Shown: piece by piece, positions 45,107 through 53,433 of the stretch | Layout of the letters: the number at the start of each line of letters is the position of its first letter | Position numbering within the stretch: position 1 is the stretch's first letter | Assembly (NCBI RefSeq): GCF_008329525.1 | Contig: NZ_NPKQ01000007.1 | Location: 1-64,000 of the forward strand | Direction: 5' to 3' | DNA length: 64,000 nucleotides | From: Tardiphaga sp. P9-11 | GTDB taxonomy: Bacteria > Pseudomonadota > Alphaproteobacteria > Rhizobiales > Xanthobacteraceae | Position numbers and translations under genes: made by a program | Notes under the pieces: generated by a model | What the model saw: only the letters and a program-made list of their open reading frames with translations | What the model was told of the DNA's origin: nothing | Database searches by the model: none

Positions 45107-45268
45107 ATGTGTCGCATGGCCCTCACAGCAGCCTTGGAACGTTCCCGAATGAGGAGGTCCGTTCGTCGCCTCTGGTCCCGCGCCAGCGACCTCGCGTTTC
45201 TGAGCATGGAAATCGCCTATTATCCATTGCTGGTCTTCGGGATCGTGATGATCCTGTGGTCCGGCTGA
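45107..45268 (+). CDS. Small membrane protein, 53 residues, unknown
   Basis: The ATG follows the patatin stop codon with no gap. The predicted protein has a basic N-terminal half (RMRRSVRRLWSRASDL) and a hydrophobic C-terminal helix (YYPLLVFGIVMILW), so it should insert in the inner membrane with its N-terminus inside. No family is recognised. The abutting start suggests coupled translation with the patatin gene. Overlapping ORFs in other frames are less plausible. An internal AGGAGG at 45152-45157 is part of the coding sequence. Confidence 0.5.
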   Translation: MCRMALTAALERSRMRRSVRRLWSRASDLAFLSMEIAYYPLLVFGIVMILWSG

Positions 45269-45282
45269 GCGCGCGCGTCCGT

Positions 45283-46542
45283 TCAGGCTGCAGCCGACGA
45301 CGCGATCGCGATGTCCATCTCGAACGTCAAAGTTTGCCTCAAGCCATGCGGCAGCCGGTTCTCGATCTCAAGCGTGCCACCCTGCCGCTCGACGATTTCC
45401 TTGGCGATGGCAAGGCCCAACCCGGCGCCGGGGATTGACTGGCGCCGTGCCGGATCGACCCGAAAGAACGGCTCGAATGCGCTGTCCAGGAATTGTTCAG
45501 GAATCCCGGGGCCGTTGTCGTCGATCAGGACGACAGCGCGACAATCTTGAACGCGCAGGCTCACTATGGCGCCGCCGCCATGGGTCGCAGCATTGATGAT
45601 GAGATTGCGCAGGGCGCGCTTGAGCGCGAGTGGTGAGATCTTGACGCTGCTGTGATCGAGTTCGGCAACTGTCACCCGCATCTTGATCAGGGTGAGTTCG
45701 GCACAAACGTCCCCGACGAGTTCGTTGAGTCTGACGTGTTCGGTGCCTTTTCCGACGGTCTCTTCCCGAACGAGCTGGATTGCGCTGTCGGCAATGTGAT
45801 CCATTTCATCGAGATCATGCAGCCACTCCTCACGCTCTCGTTCGTTGAGAAATTCGGCGCGCAGACGCATGCGCGTCATGGGTGTCCGCAAATCGTGCCC
45901 CGCCGCAGCCACAAGTCTAATCTTGCTGTCCATCGCTTTTTTCAGACTGGCGCCCATCATGTTCAGTGCCTGAGCGGTTGCCTTGATTTCAATAGAGCCC
46001 TCTTCTTTGAGCACGGGCAGCACGCCGTTCTTGCCAACGGACATCGCCATGCTCTGCAGCAATTTAAGCTGGTTCGTCGTCTGATGGGCGACCGTAAGAG
46101 CGACTCCGATGACGCCAACCGTGATCAGTACCATCCAGCCTGCGAGGCCCCACCATACTTCAGGAGGCGGCGCGTGCTCACGTATGGGCCAGCTCAGCCA
46201 GCCGGGGCCCATTTTGATAGACGCCCATCGTTGGCCGTCCGGCGATTGCTTGACGAAAATGTCGAAATTGGCTTGCGATTTCTGAAATGCTTCCTGCAGA
46301 ACCTTCGTCGGCGCTTCCAGAAGCTTACCCTCGATGGGCGCCGGCTGAAGATGAAAGATTGCATCGTTTCCGCGAAAGGTGATGCTGTTGGAAAATGCAG
46401 CGACGCGAGACGTCAATCCGTCGCGGAAATCCTTTTCGACCAGCGCGAGAATCATCTGCGACATCACTGCGCTGGCCAGGATCACCACACAAAGGACCGA
46501 GCCTACCAGCATCAAGGAAAATCGAATGCGTATCGAGTTCAT
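45283..46542 (-). CDS. EnvZ-like sensor histidine kinase
   Basis: This 419-residue inner-membrane kinase has two membrane helices (about residues 8-32 and 132-155) flanking a periplasmic sensor of about 100 residues. A HAMP linker follows, then HisKA with His in AAGHDLRTPMTRMRL near 221, and an HATPase with NLIINAATHG, DDNGPGIP and GAGLGLAIAKEI. It overlaps its response regulator gene by 4 bp (46539-46542). The signal is unknown; the EnvZ/OmpR type suggests osmotic, envelope or acid stress. Confidence 0.92.
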   Translation of the reverse strand: MNSIRIRFSLMLVGSVLCVVILASAVMSQMILALVEKDFRDGLTSRVAAFSNSITFRGNDAIFHLQPAPIEGKLLEAPTKVLQEAFQKSQANFDIFVKQSPDGQRWASIKMGPGWLSWPIREHAPPPEVWWGLAGWMVLITVGVIGVALTVAHQTTNQLKLLQSMAMSVGKNGVLPVLKEEGSIEIKATAQALNMMGASLKKAMDSKIRLVAAAGHDLRTPMTRMRLRAEFLNEREREEWLHDLDEMDHIADSAIQLVREETVGKGTEHVRLNELVGDVCAELTLIKMRVTVAELDHSSVKISPLALKRALRNLIINAATHGGGAIVSLRVQDCRAVVLIDDNGPGIPEQFLDSAFEPFFRVDPARRQSIPGAGLGLAIAKEIVERQGGTLEIENRLPHGLRQTLTFEMDIAIASSAAA

Positions 46543-47264
46543 GAGTCCACGCCAATGGTTTCAACGCGTGCCGAGAAAATGTAACCGCCGTTGCGCACGG
46601 TTTTGATCAACTGGAAATCGTCATTGTCGCCAAGCTTCTTGCGTAACCGGCTCATCAACACGTCGATCGAGCGATCGAACACGTCGTCGGAGCTGCGGTT
46701 CGTCAGTTCGATCAGTTGATCACGCGAGAGCAGGCGACCCGGCCGTCTGACGAGCACGAGCAACAGCTCAAATTCAGCTGTCGTGAGATCGAACGGCTGC
46801 CCGTTTTCGTCCAGCAACTGCCGCGCGCCGGGATGGAGTTTAAATTTGCCGAAGTGATGTTCGAGCACCTGGGAGAGCTGGATATCCTGCGTCACCTTGC
46901 GGCGAAGCACCGCGCGGATGCGGGCGAGCAACTCGCGCGGATTGAATGGCTTGCCGAGATAGTCATCCGCGCCGATTTCCAGGCCGATGATCCGGTCGAC
47001 ATCCTCCTTTAGCGCAGTCAGCAGGATGACGGGTATCTCGGAGCCCTCCCGCCGAAGATCGCGGCAAATATCGAGCCCCGACCCATCGGGGAGCAGGACA
47101 TCGAGAACGATCAGGCTGACCTGGTTGGTCTGCAGCGCTTCCTTCATCGTTCGCTGGTCGGAGGCGATGGATACGCGGTAGCCTTGTTCGGTCAGATAGC
47201 GTCCCAACAGTTTTCGTATTGCAAGATCGTCGTCGACGATGAGGATGTGAGGCGTGCTCTGCAT
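46539..47264 (-). CDS. OmpR-family response regulator
   Basis: This 241-residue protein has an N-terminal receiver domain (acidic VDDD, phospho-Asp in IVLDVLLPDGSG, Lys in YLGKPF) and a C-terminal winged-helix DNA-binding domain (about 140-235, with LTTAEFELLLVLVRRPGRLLSRDQL and VRNGGYIFSA). The start at 47264 (MQSTPHILIVDDD) is preferred; a longer reading to 47363 adds 33 residues without family support. It is the partner of the following EnvZ-like kinase. Its targets may include nearby envelope genes. Confidence 0.93.
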   Translation of the reverse strand: MQSTPHILIVDDDLAIRKLLGRYLTEQGYRVSIASDQRTMKEALQTNQVSLIVLDVLLPDGSGLDICRDLRREGSEIPVILLTALKEDVDRIIGLEIGADDYLGKPFNPRELLARIRAVLRRKVTQDIQLSQVLEHHFGKFKLHPGARQLLDENGQPFDLTTAEFELLLVLVRRPGRLLSRDQLIELTNRSSDDVFDRSIDVLMSRLRKKLGDNDDFQLIKTVRNGGYIFSARVETIGVDS

Positions 47265-47369
47265 TGGGCGGCACCTGGCTCCAGGCGATTGTTCGGTCAA
47301 CTCGGCAACAGATGTCGTAGCATAGCTGTCTCGGGCGGAGGGAGGGTAATCACTGTCATGCATGTCCGG

Positions 47370-48218
47370 TCATTCCGTCACCGGCATCGCATCGTCGTTC
47401 CACTCGGGAGGTGCTCCCATCTTCCCGCCGATGAAGGCTGGCACGCCGGTGCGCCCGAAAGCATCGCAGGCCGCGTATTTGGGTTTTCCCCCGAAGGCTG
47501 AATTCACGCGCTGCATGCTGGGCATGGACAGCTTCTTGTCGAATGGATTTTCGCCGGTCATCAGAAGCTTGCTGAAATCCGCGCCGAACTCGCCCGCCAG
47601 ATCGTAGGCGTCCCCGGACGCGGCAACGCGCGGCGTGCTGGTCAGCATGTCGGCATCGCGGGCCCAGACGAATGCCGCCTTCTGCTGGCCCTGCACGTCG
47701 CGGGCTTCCGCCTCGACCGAGAGCCCACCCATGCCGTACGGGATACGGGGCACGACAATAGGAAAGCCGGCGCTGATGAACATAGGTGCAGCGGAGGCAA
47801 CCTTCGCGGCTCCAGCGACATTCGGATCGGTGACCGTCACACGCGTCACGGTGACATGCACCGTCAGGTCGGCGGGTTGCCCGGATGGGACCACATTGAA
47901 GCGGTCGCTCAGTCCGATACAGACGGAGCGGTCGACCGCATTCGCAATGACGCGACGCTGCTTGTCGGTGAGAGCGGCTCGTAATGCGGCATGAGAGAAG
48001 GAAGTCGGTATGATGCTGACGCTCCTGGCCGCCAGCACGCCGGCCTTGTCGACGCGCATCTTGGATTTGGTGGTGACGCCGTCGGCCGGCGCGAGGTCGT
48101 TATACGAGGCGAGAGACCCTGATGTCTCCAGCTGCGCCGTGGCGCATCCTGCGACAGATGCTGTCAAAGCGTGCAGGCATATCAGTTTCAACACGAGGTT
48201 GACGGCGTTCACGCGCAT
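47370..48218 (-). CDS. DUF3313 domain-containing lipoprotein
   Basis: This 282-residue putative outer-membrane lipoprotein has a lipobox at SVAGCA (Cys near residue 25). A conserved-looking part covers about residues 35-200, including the region of hydrophobic strands DLTVHVTVTRVTV. The rest carries no recognised catalytic motif. DUF3313 proteins are of unknown function. GGGGA precedes the ATG at 48218. It lies upstream of the OmpR-type regulator gene on the same strand, 105 bp away, so it may be co-transcribed or controlled by it. Confidence 0.8.
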   Translation of the reverse strand: MRVNAVNLVLKLICLHALTASVAGCATAQLETSGSLASYNDLAPADGVTTKSKMRVDKAGVLAARSVSIIPTSFSHAALRAALTDKQRRVIANAVDRSVCIGLSDRFNVVPSGQPADLTVHVTVTRVTVTDPNVAGAAKVASAAPMFISAGFPIVVPRIPYGMGGLSVEAEARDVQGQQKAAFVWARDADMLTSTPRVAASGDAYDLAGEFGADFSKLLMTGENPFDKKLSMPSMQRVNSAFGGKPKYAACDAFGRTGVPAFIGGKMGAPPEWNDDAMPVTE

Positions 48219-48331
48219 AGAGATGTCCCCAAATAGTCAGGGACACTGCGTACAGAGACAAATTGTCAGCACCATTTCCAAAGATTGCGGATCAGCCGCC
48301 ATTTGTTGCAGAACATTGCAGCGGGGCCGCG

Positions 48332-49747
48332 CTAGTTCTTGCCCGGCATTTTCGCGACGATGATGTCATCGGCCTTCACCCAGCCGGGCGTGCCCACCGC
48401 AAAGCGTGCCTTGGCGCGCGACGCCAGGTCGCGGGCGGTCTTGTTGTCGCCGCGTAGAAATGCCGCTTGGGCGGAGGCGAGGTCGGCCTCGGCATAGTCG
48501 CCCTTGCGGCCATAGGCCATGGCGAGCTGCATATAGCCGACGGGCGCTTCGTTCTCGCGCGCGACTGCAGCACGCAGGATGCGGATCGCCTCGTCGGTAT
48601 AGGCCTTGTTGTCGGATGCAACGAGCGCCTGGCCGAGCATCATCTCGATCAATGGCGCGTTGTTCGAGAGCTGTACCGCGCGGCGCAGCGGCGCGATCGC
48701 CTCATTGGGTTTGCCGCCTTCCAGAAGCGCCTGGCCACGCAACTCGTAGAAATATGGGTTGTTCGGTTGTGCCTTGATCAGCGCATCAATCTGCTCAACG
48801 GCCAAACGCAGATCGCCATGCCGATAGGTGGCGATGGCGCGGGCATATTGCGCGGGCAGGCTGGTGTCGGATGGCGGGTAGCGCCGCAATACCGTGTCGC
48901 GCTGCTCCATAAAGCCGGCGGTCTTGGCCCGCATCAGATCGTGGCGCAGTTGCAGCGCTGGATCATCCTTCTTGTCCCAATAGGGGCTCGACTTCGCGAG
49001 TTCTTCGAGGGCGGCAACGCGCTCCCGCGGCATCGGATGTGACATCATGTATGGGTCTGCGCCGCGCGCCGCGAATAGGCTGTCAGTGCCGAAGCGCTGG
49101 AAGGTCTCGTACATGCCCTTGGACGACTGACCGGTCTGGTTCAGGAATTTCACACCGGCGCGGTCGGCATTCTCTTCCTGCTGTCGCTGATAGGACAGCA
49201 TCGTATTCATCATCATCGCTTGCGGCGCGGCGACCGCTGCCGCACCAATATTGCCGGCGGCGCCGTTGGAATTGCCGCCGCGCGCGCCGGCGGCCATGGC
49301 GCCGACGCCGAGCAGCATCGCCACGATCATCTGGGTCTGCGCCTGCGCCATGCGCTCGCGCAACTTCGACAGATGACCACCGGCGAGATGGCCGGTTTCG
49401 TGGGCGAGCACGCCGATCAGCTGGTTCGGCGTCTGTGACTGCATCAGCGCGCCGTGATTGACGAAGATGCGTCGGCCGTCGGCGACGAAGGCGTTGAAGC
49501 TGGCATTATTGATGATGACGATCTGGATGTTCTGCTTTTCTAGCCCTGCGGCGCGCAGGATCGGCCGGGTGTAATCGCGCAACAATTGTTCGATCTCGGC
49601 ATCGCGCAGCAGGCGCGGAGCGTCGCCTTGCTGCGCATGGACCGCCATTGGCGTCAGCGTCAGCGCCGCCGCGGTCAGCAGCGTGGTCAGCTTCGAGAAC
49701 AATCGAGATGCAGCCCTTTTTGGCTGCAGTTGCAGGTCTTTCATCAT
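48332..49747 (-). CDS. M48-family metalloprotease, BepA/YfgC-like with TPR tail
   Basis: This 471-residue protein has a signal peptide (cleaved near VHAQ). The zinc-protease motif HETGH is at residues 116-120 and a third ligand Glu is in QEENADRAG near 195. A C-terminal region of TPR-like helical repeats follows (about 300-460). In E. coli, BepA promotes outer-membrane protein (LptD) assembly and degrades misfolded forms; a similar periplasmic role is likely here. The start at 49747 (or ATG at 49744) gives an intact signal. It converges on none and is divergent from the aminotransferase gene. Confidence 0.93.
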   Translation of the reverse strand: MMKDLQLQPKRAASRLFSKLTTLLTAAALTLTPMAVHAQQGDAPRLLRDAEIEQLLRDYTRPILRAAGLEKQNIQIVIINNASFNAFVADGRRIFVNHGALMQSQTPNQLIGVLAHETGHLAGGHLSKLRERMAQAQTQMIVAMLLGVGAMAAGARGGNSNGAAGNIGAAAVAAPQAMMMNTMLSYQRQQEENADRAGVKFLNQTGQSSKGMYETFQRFGTDSLFAARGADPYMMSHPMPRERVAALEELAKSSPYWDKKDDPALQLRHDLMRAKTAGFMEQRDTVLRRYPPSDTSLPAQYARAIATYRHGDLRLAVEQIDALIKAQPNNPYFYELRGQALLEGGKPNEAIAPLRRAVQLSNNAPLIEMMLGQALVASDNKAYTDEAIRILRAAVARENEAPVGYMQLAMAYGRKGDYAEADLASAQAAFLRGDNKTARDLASRAKARFAVGTPGWVKADDIIVAKMPGKN

Positions 49748-49858
49748 TGGCCGAGGTTCGGATTCGATATAAGCCCTAACAAGTCAAATATTGCGGCGGG
49801 AGCGCGGCGTTGCTCCCATGCCGTAACGTGCATAACGCCGCGCAGATAGCAGATTTCC

Positions 49859-51061
49859 ATGCCAGATACGATCCTCAAAACCCGGGCACACAGCCTTCTT
49901 GCGGCGTCGGGACGCAGCGATGTTCCCGCATTCATGGTGATGGATGTGATGGCGGCCGCAGCCCGGATCGAGGCCGCTGGCGGGCACGTGATTCACATGG
50001 AAGTCGGGCAGCCGGCAGCGCCCGCGCCGAAGGTGGCCATCGAAGCTGCGCAGGCAGCACTGGCGCACGGGCGGATCGAATATACCGCCGCGCTCGGTAC
50101 GCCGTCGCTGCGTGCGCGGATCTCCAGGCATTATCGCGACGTCTACGGTTGCGCGGTCGATCCGGAGCAGATCGTCGTGACCACTGGCTCCTCCGGCGCA
50201 TTCATCCTGTCCTTTCTCGCCCTGTTCGAGCCCGGTGACCGCGTCGCCGTCACGGTGCCCGGCTATCCGCCCTATCGGCATATTCTCACCGCGCTCGGCT
50301 GCGAGCCGGTGCTGATCGAGACCCATGCCGACAAGCGCCATGCCCTGACTGCCGAGGACCTGCTCGCAGCGCATCGCGAAAAACCGCTGAAGGGCGTGCT
50401 GGTCGCGAGCCCGGCCAATCCCACTGGCACCATGATGTCGCGCGAAGCGCTGACCAGCCTGATCCACGCGGCCGATGACGCGGGCATCCGCTTCATCTCC
50501 GACGAGATCTATCACGGCCTTGATTATGCATTTCCCGCAGTGACTGCCGCGGAGCTGTCACCGAATGCGCTCGTCATCAATTCGTTCTCGAAATACTTCT
50601 GCATGACCGGCTGGCGCGTTGGCTGGATGGTTGTACCGAAGCCGCTGGTACGGTCGATGGAACGGCTGCAGCAGAACCTGTCGATCTCGGTGCCGACGCT
50701 GTCGCAGATCGCGGCCGAAGCTGCCTTCGACGGTCATGCGCAGATGGAAGACATCAAGCATGGCTATCAGGAGAACCGCCGCATCCTGACCGCAGGATTG
50801 CCGCAAGCCGGCCTCACGGACTTCCTGCCGGCCGACGGCGCCTTTTATCTCTATGCAGATGTGTCGAAATTCACCAATGACAGCTTCGATTTCGCTAAAC
50901 AGATGCTGGAACAGGCGCATGTCGCGGCAACGCCCGGCAGCGACTTCGATCCGATCCACGGCAAGTCCTATGTTCGCTTCTCCTATGCGAGCTCGACCGA
51001 AGACATGCATGAGGCGGTCGCGCGGATCAGTAAATGGCTCGGGCAGGGCGGTCCGAAGTGA
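49859..51061 (+). CDS. Class I/II pyridoxal-phosphate aminotransferase
   Basis: This 400-residue aminotransferase of fold type I has the PLP-binding Lys in NSFSKYFCMTGWRVGW near residue 242. VVASPANPTGTMMS and ISDEIYHGLDY supply the cofactor Asn and Asp/Tyr. Substrate specificity cannot be read; it resembles the aspartate or aromatic aminotransferase group. Its stop codon overlaps the bioY start (GTGA at 51058-51061), indicating coupled translation with a biotin transporter. Confidence 0.93.
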   Translation: MPDTILKTRAHSLLAASGRSDVPAFMVMDVMAAAARIEAAGGHVIHMEVGQPAAPAPKVAIEAAQAALAHGRIEYTAALGTPSLRARISRHYRDVYGCAVDPEQIVVTTGSSGAFILSFLALFEPGDRVAVTVPGYPPYRHILTALGCEPVLIETHADKRHALTAEDLLAAHREKPLKGVLVASPANPTGTMMSREALTSLIHAADDAGIRFISDEIYHGLDYAFPAVTAAELSPNALVINSFSKYFCMTGWRVGWMVVPKPLVRSMERLQQNLSISVPTLSQIAAEAAFDGHAQMEDIKHGYQENRRILTAGLPQAGLTDFLPADGAFYLYADVSKFTNDSFDFAKQMLEQAHVAATPGSDFDPIHGKSYVRFSYASSTEDMHEAVARISKWLGQGGPK

Positions 51062-51687
51062 GCGAGCCGATCGTGTCGACTGCTTCATCCGTCCCGCCCC
51101 AGCGTCACGTCTCGATCGCCGACGTGTGGTGGCCGACCCGCCGCAAAGGCTTTGCCGTCGTTAGGCGCGCCGTGATGCTGGCGGCGTTTGGCGTCGCACT
51201 GTTGGCGGTCTCCGCGAAGATCAACCTGCCGCTGCCCTATGTGCCGATGACCCTGCAGACGCTGGTCGTTCTGATGATCGGCGCCGTCTATGGCTGGCGT
51301 CTCGGCACGCTGACGATCATCGCTTATCTCGCCGCCGGTGCATTGGGATTACCGGTATTCGCCGGGCCTGTTGGTGGTCTCAAGCCGCTCACAGGGGCCA
51401 CGGCCGGCTTCCTGTCCGGCTTCGTCGTCGCTGCGTTCATCACGGGCTGGTTCAGCGAACGCGGATGGGATCGCTCGATGGTCCGCCTGTTCGTGGCTAT
51501 GGCCATCGGCCACATCGCGATCATGGCGATGGGCTTTGCCTGGCTGGCTTACGGCATGAAGCTCGGCGCCGAGAAAGCCTGGCTGGTCGGCGTGATGCCG
51601 TTCCTGGCGGGTGCACTTGTGAAGAACGCCCTGGGCGCGATCCTTGTACCTCTCCTTCGCGGCATGGTTGATCGCCGGTATCGCTGA
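51058..51687 (+). CDS. bioY: Biotin transporter BioY (ECF S component)
   Basis: This 209-residue membrane protein has about six helices. The BioY pattern is KINLPLPYVPMTLQTLVVLMIGAVYGWRLG followed by YLAAGALGLPVFAG and GGLKPLTGATAGFLSGF. The GTG start at 51058 overlaps the aminotransferase stop. No BioM (ATPase) or BioN (T component) is adjacent, so it works alone or with shared components. Biotin uptake would supply AccB. Confidence 0.95.
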   Translation: MSEPIVSTASSVPPQRHVSIADVWWPTRRKGFAVVRRAVMLAAFGVALLAVSAKINLPLPYVPMTLQTLVVLMIGAVYGWRLGTLTIIAYLAAGALGLPVFAGPVGGLKPLTGATAGFLSGFVVAAFITGWFSERGWDRSMVRLFVAMAIGHIAIMAMGFAWLAYGMKLGAEKAWLVGVMPFLAGALVKNALGAILVPLLRGMVDRRYR

Positions 51688-51805
51688 ACGCCCGGCGCGA
51701 TATTAGTTCGTTAGTCGCATAAGTAATTCCGTGTCGCGGGTTGCAAGAGGCCGCCCATGTGACTAATGACCGCGGCAGTAAAGAAGCTCAGGGAGTTGAA
51801 GCGGA

Positions 51806-53146
51806 ATGTCTGCGGTAACGACAACGGCGGGTGCGGGAGCGGCCGCTCCGGCCAAAAAGCCCTGGTACAAGGTTCTCTATATTCAGGTGCTGATTGCCAT
51901 CGTGATCGGTGTGCTGGTTGGGTGGCTGGAGCCCCAGTTCGCCACCAATGAATGGATCAAGGCGCTCGGTGACGGCTTCATCAAGCTGATCAAGATGGTG
52001 ATCGCGCCGATCATCTTCTGCACCGTGGTCTCGGGCATCGCCCATATCCAGGACGCCAAGAAGGTTGGCCGTGTCGGTATCAAGGCGCTGCTCTATTTCG
52101 AGATCGTCTCGACCTTCGCGCTGATCCTCGGCCTCGTGATGGGCAACCTGTTTCAGGTCGGCCATGGTCTGGTGACCAAGACCGAGGGCAGCGCGGGCGC
52201 TGTCGCCAATTTCGTCAAGCAGGCGGAAGCGACCAAGTCGGTCGACTTCGTGCTCAACATCATTCCCGACAGTGTCGTTGGCGCCTTTGCCAAAGGTGAT
52301 ATCCTGCAGGTGCTGCTGTTCGCGATCCTGTTCGGTTTCGCGTTGATGGCGCTTGGCGAGCGTGGCCATAAGCTGCGCGACATCATCGATGATACCTCGC
52401 ATGCGGTGTTCGGCGTGATTGCCATCGTCATGAAGGCGGCTCCAATCGGTGCATTCGGCGCAATGGCCTACACCATAGGCAAGTTCGGCCCGGCGGCGCT
52501 GACCAATCTGCTCAGCCTGATCGTGCTGTTTTATGCGACTGCGGCGCTGTTCATCGTGGTCGTGCTCGGCATCATTGCCCGCATCGTCGGCTTCAACATC
52601 TTCAAGTTCATCGCCTATATCAAGGATGAGCTTTTGATCGTGCTCGGCACTTCGTCGTCGGAAAGTGCCCTGCCGCAGTTGATGGAGAAGCTGCAGCGTC
52701 TGGGCTGTTCGAAGTCGGTGGTCGGCCTCGTGGTGCCGACCGGTTATTCGTTCAACCTCGACGGCACCAACATCTACATGACCCTGGCGACCTTGTTCAT
52801 CGCTCAGGCGCTCGGAGTGGATCTGTCGTTCGGCCAGCAGATCACGATTCTGATCGTGGCGATGCTGACCTCGAAGGGCGCCTCGGGCGTCACCGGCGCC
52901 GGCTTCATCACGCTGGCAGCCACGCTGTCGGTGGTCGATCCGCGTCTGGTGCCCGGCATGGCGATTGTGTTCTCGATCGACAAATTCATGAGCGAGGTTC
53001 GCGCGCTGACCAACATCACCGGCAACGGCATCGCCGCGGTGTTCGTGTCATGGTGGGAAGGCGAGCTCGATCACGACACCATGCATGCCAATCTCAACAA
53101 GACGATCGATCCGTCGGACGTTGAAACGGCGGTCACGACGGGCTGA
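51806..53146 (+). CDS. dctA: Dicarboxylate/amino acid:cation symporter (DctA type)
   Basis: This 446-residue inner-membrane transporter of the DAACS family imports C4-dicarboxylates such as succinate, fumarate and malate with H+ or Na+. Signatures are [15 protein letters not shown], the serine-rich re-entrant loop, and [21 protein letters not shown]. About eight helices and two re-entrant loops are expected. It is followed by a UUCG-loop terminator. No dctB/dctD regulators are in the window. GGGAG lies about 11 bases before the ATG. Confidence 0.95.
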   Translation: MSAVTTTAGAGAAAPAKKPWYKVLYIQVLIAIVIGVLVGWLEPQFATNEWIKALGDGFIKLIKMVIAPIIFCTVVSGIAHIQDAKKVGRVGIKALLYFEIVSTFALILGLVMGNLFQVGHGLVTKTEGSAGAVANFVKQAEATKSVDFVLNIIPDSVVGAFAKGDILQVLLFAILFGFALMALGERGHKLRDIIDDTSHAVFGVIAIVMKAAPIGAFGAMAYTIGKFGPAALTNLLSLIVLFYATAALFIVVVLGIIARIVGFNIFKFIAYIKDELLIVLGTSSSESALPQLMEKLQRLGCSKSVVGLVVPTGYSFNLDGTNIYMTLATLFIAQALGVDLSFGQQITILIVAMLTSKGASGVTGAGFITLAATLSVVDPRLVPGMAIVFSIDKFMSEVRALTNITGNGIAAVFVSWWEGELDHDTMHANLNKTIDPSDVETAVTTG

Positions 53147-53171
53147 TCGAGACAACAGACGCAAGAAGACG

Positions 53172-53202
53172 AAAGCCGCCTGGTTCGCCGGGCGGTTTTT
53201 TT
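53172..53202 (+). terminator. Intrinsic terminator with TTCG loop, dctA
   Basis: The stem GCCGCCTGG / CCGGGCGGT closes on a TTCG tetraloop at 53184-53187 and is followed by a run of seven T. It lies 26 bp past the dctA stop. Confidence 0.9.
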
Positions 53203-53213
53203 GTCGACTACAT

Positions 53214-53366
53214 CGTCATTCCGGGGATGCATGTAAGACGGCGAAGCCGGCTGGAATGCAGACCCGGAATCTCGAAGTGCTTTGAACATGTCGGGATTCT
53301 CCGCCATTCCAATTGGAATGGCGGAGGCTCGCCCGCAGCTGTCGCTGCATTCGTCCCGGAACGACA
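53214..53366. repeat. Intergenic palindromic repeat with a 28-bp perfect palindrome
   Basis: The ends are inverted copies: CGTCATTCCGGGG at the left and CGTCCCGGAACGAC at the right. Inside, 53299-53326 is a perfect 28-bp palindrome with arms beginning CTCCGCCATTCCAA. Elements beginning CGTCATTCCGGGG and containing GACCCGGAATCTCGAAG are frequent between genes in Bradyrhizobium relatives. It lies between two terminators. Confidence 0.65.
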
Positions 53367-53381
53367 GCTGTAGGGCATGAA

Positions 53382-53412
53382 AAAAGCCGCCTGGCATCAC
53401 CAGGCGGCTTTT
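53382..53412 (-). terminator. Bidirectional intrinsic terminator downstream of rne
   Basis: AAAAGCCGCCTGG at 53382-53394 pairs with CCAGGCGGCTTTT at 53400-53412 around a 5-nt loop. It is 22 bp past the rne stop and symmetric, so it can also stop plus-strand transcription. Confidence 0.88.
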
Positions 53413-53433
53413 CCGTTGTCAGTGTCTCAGCGA

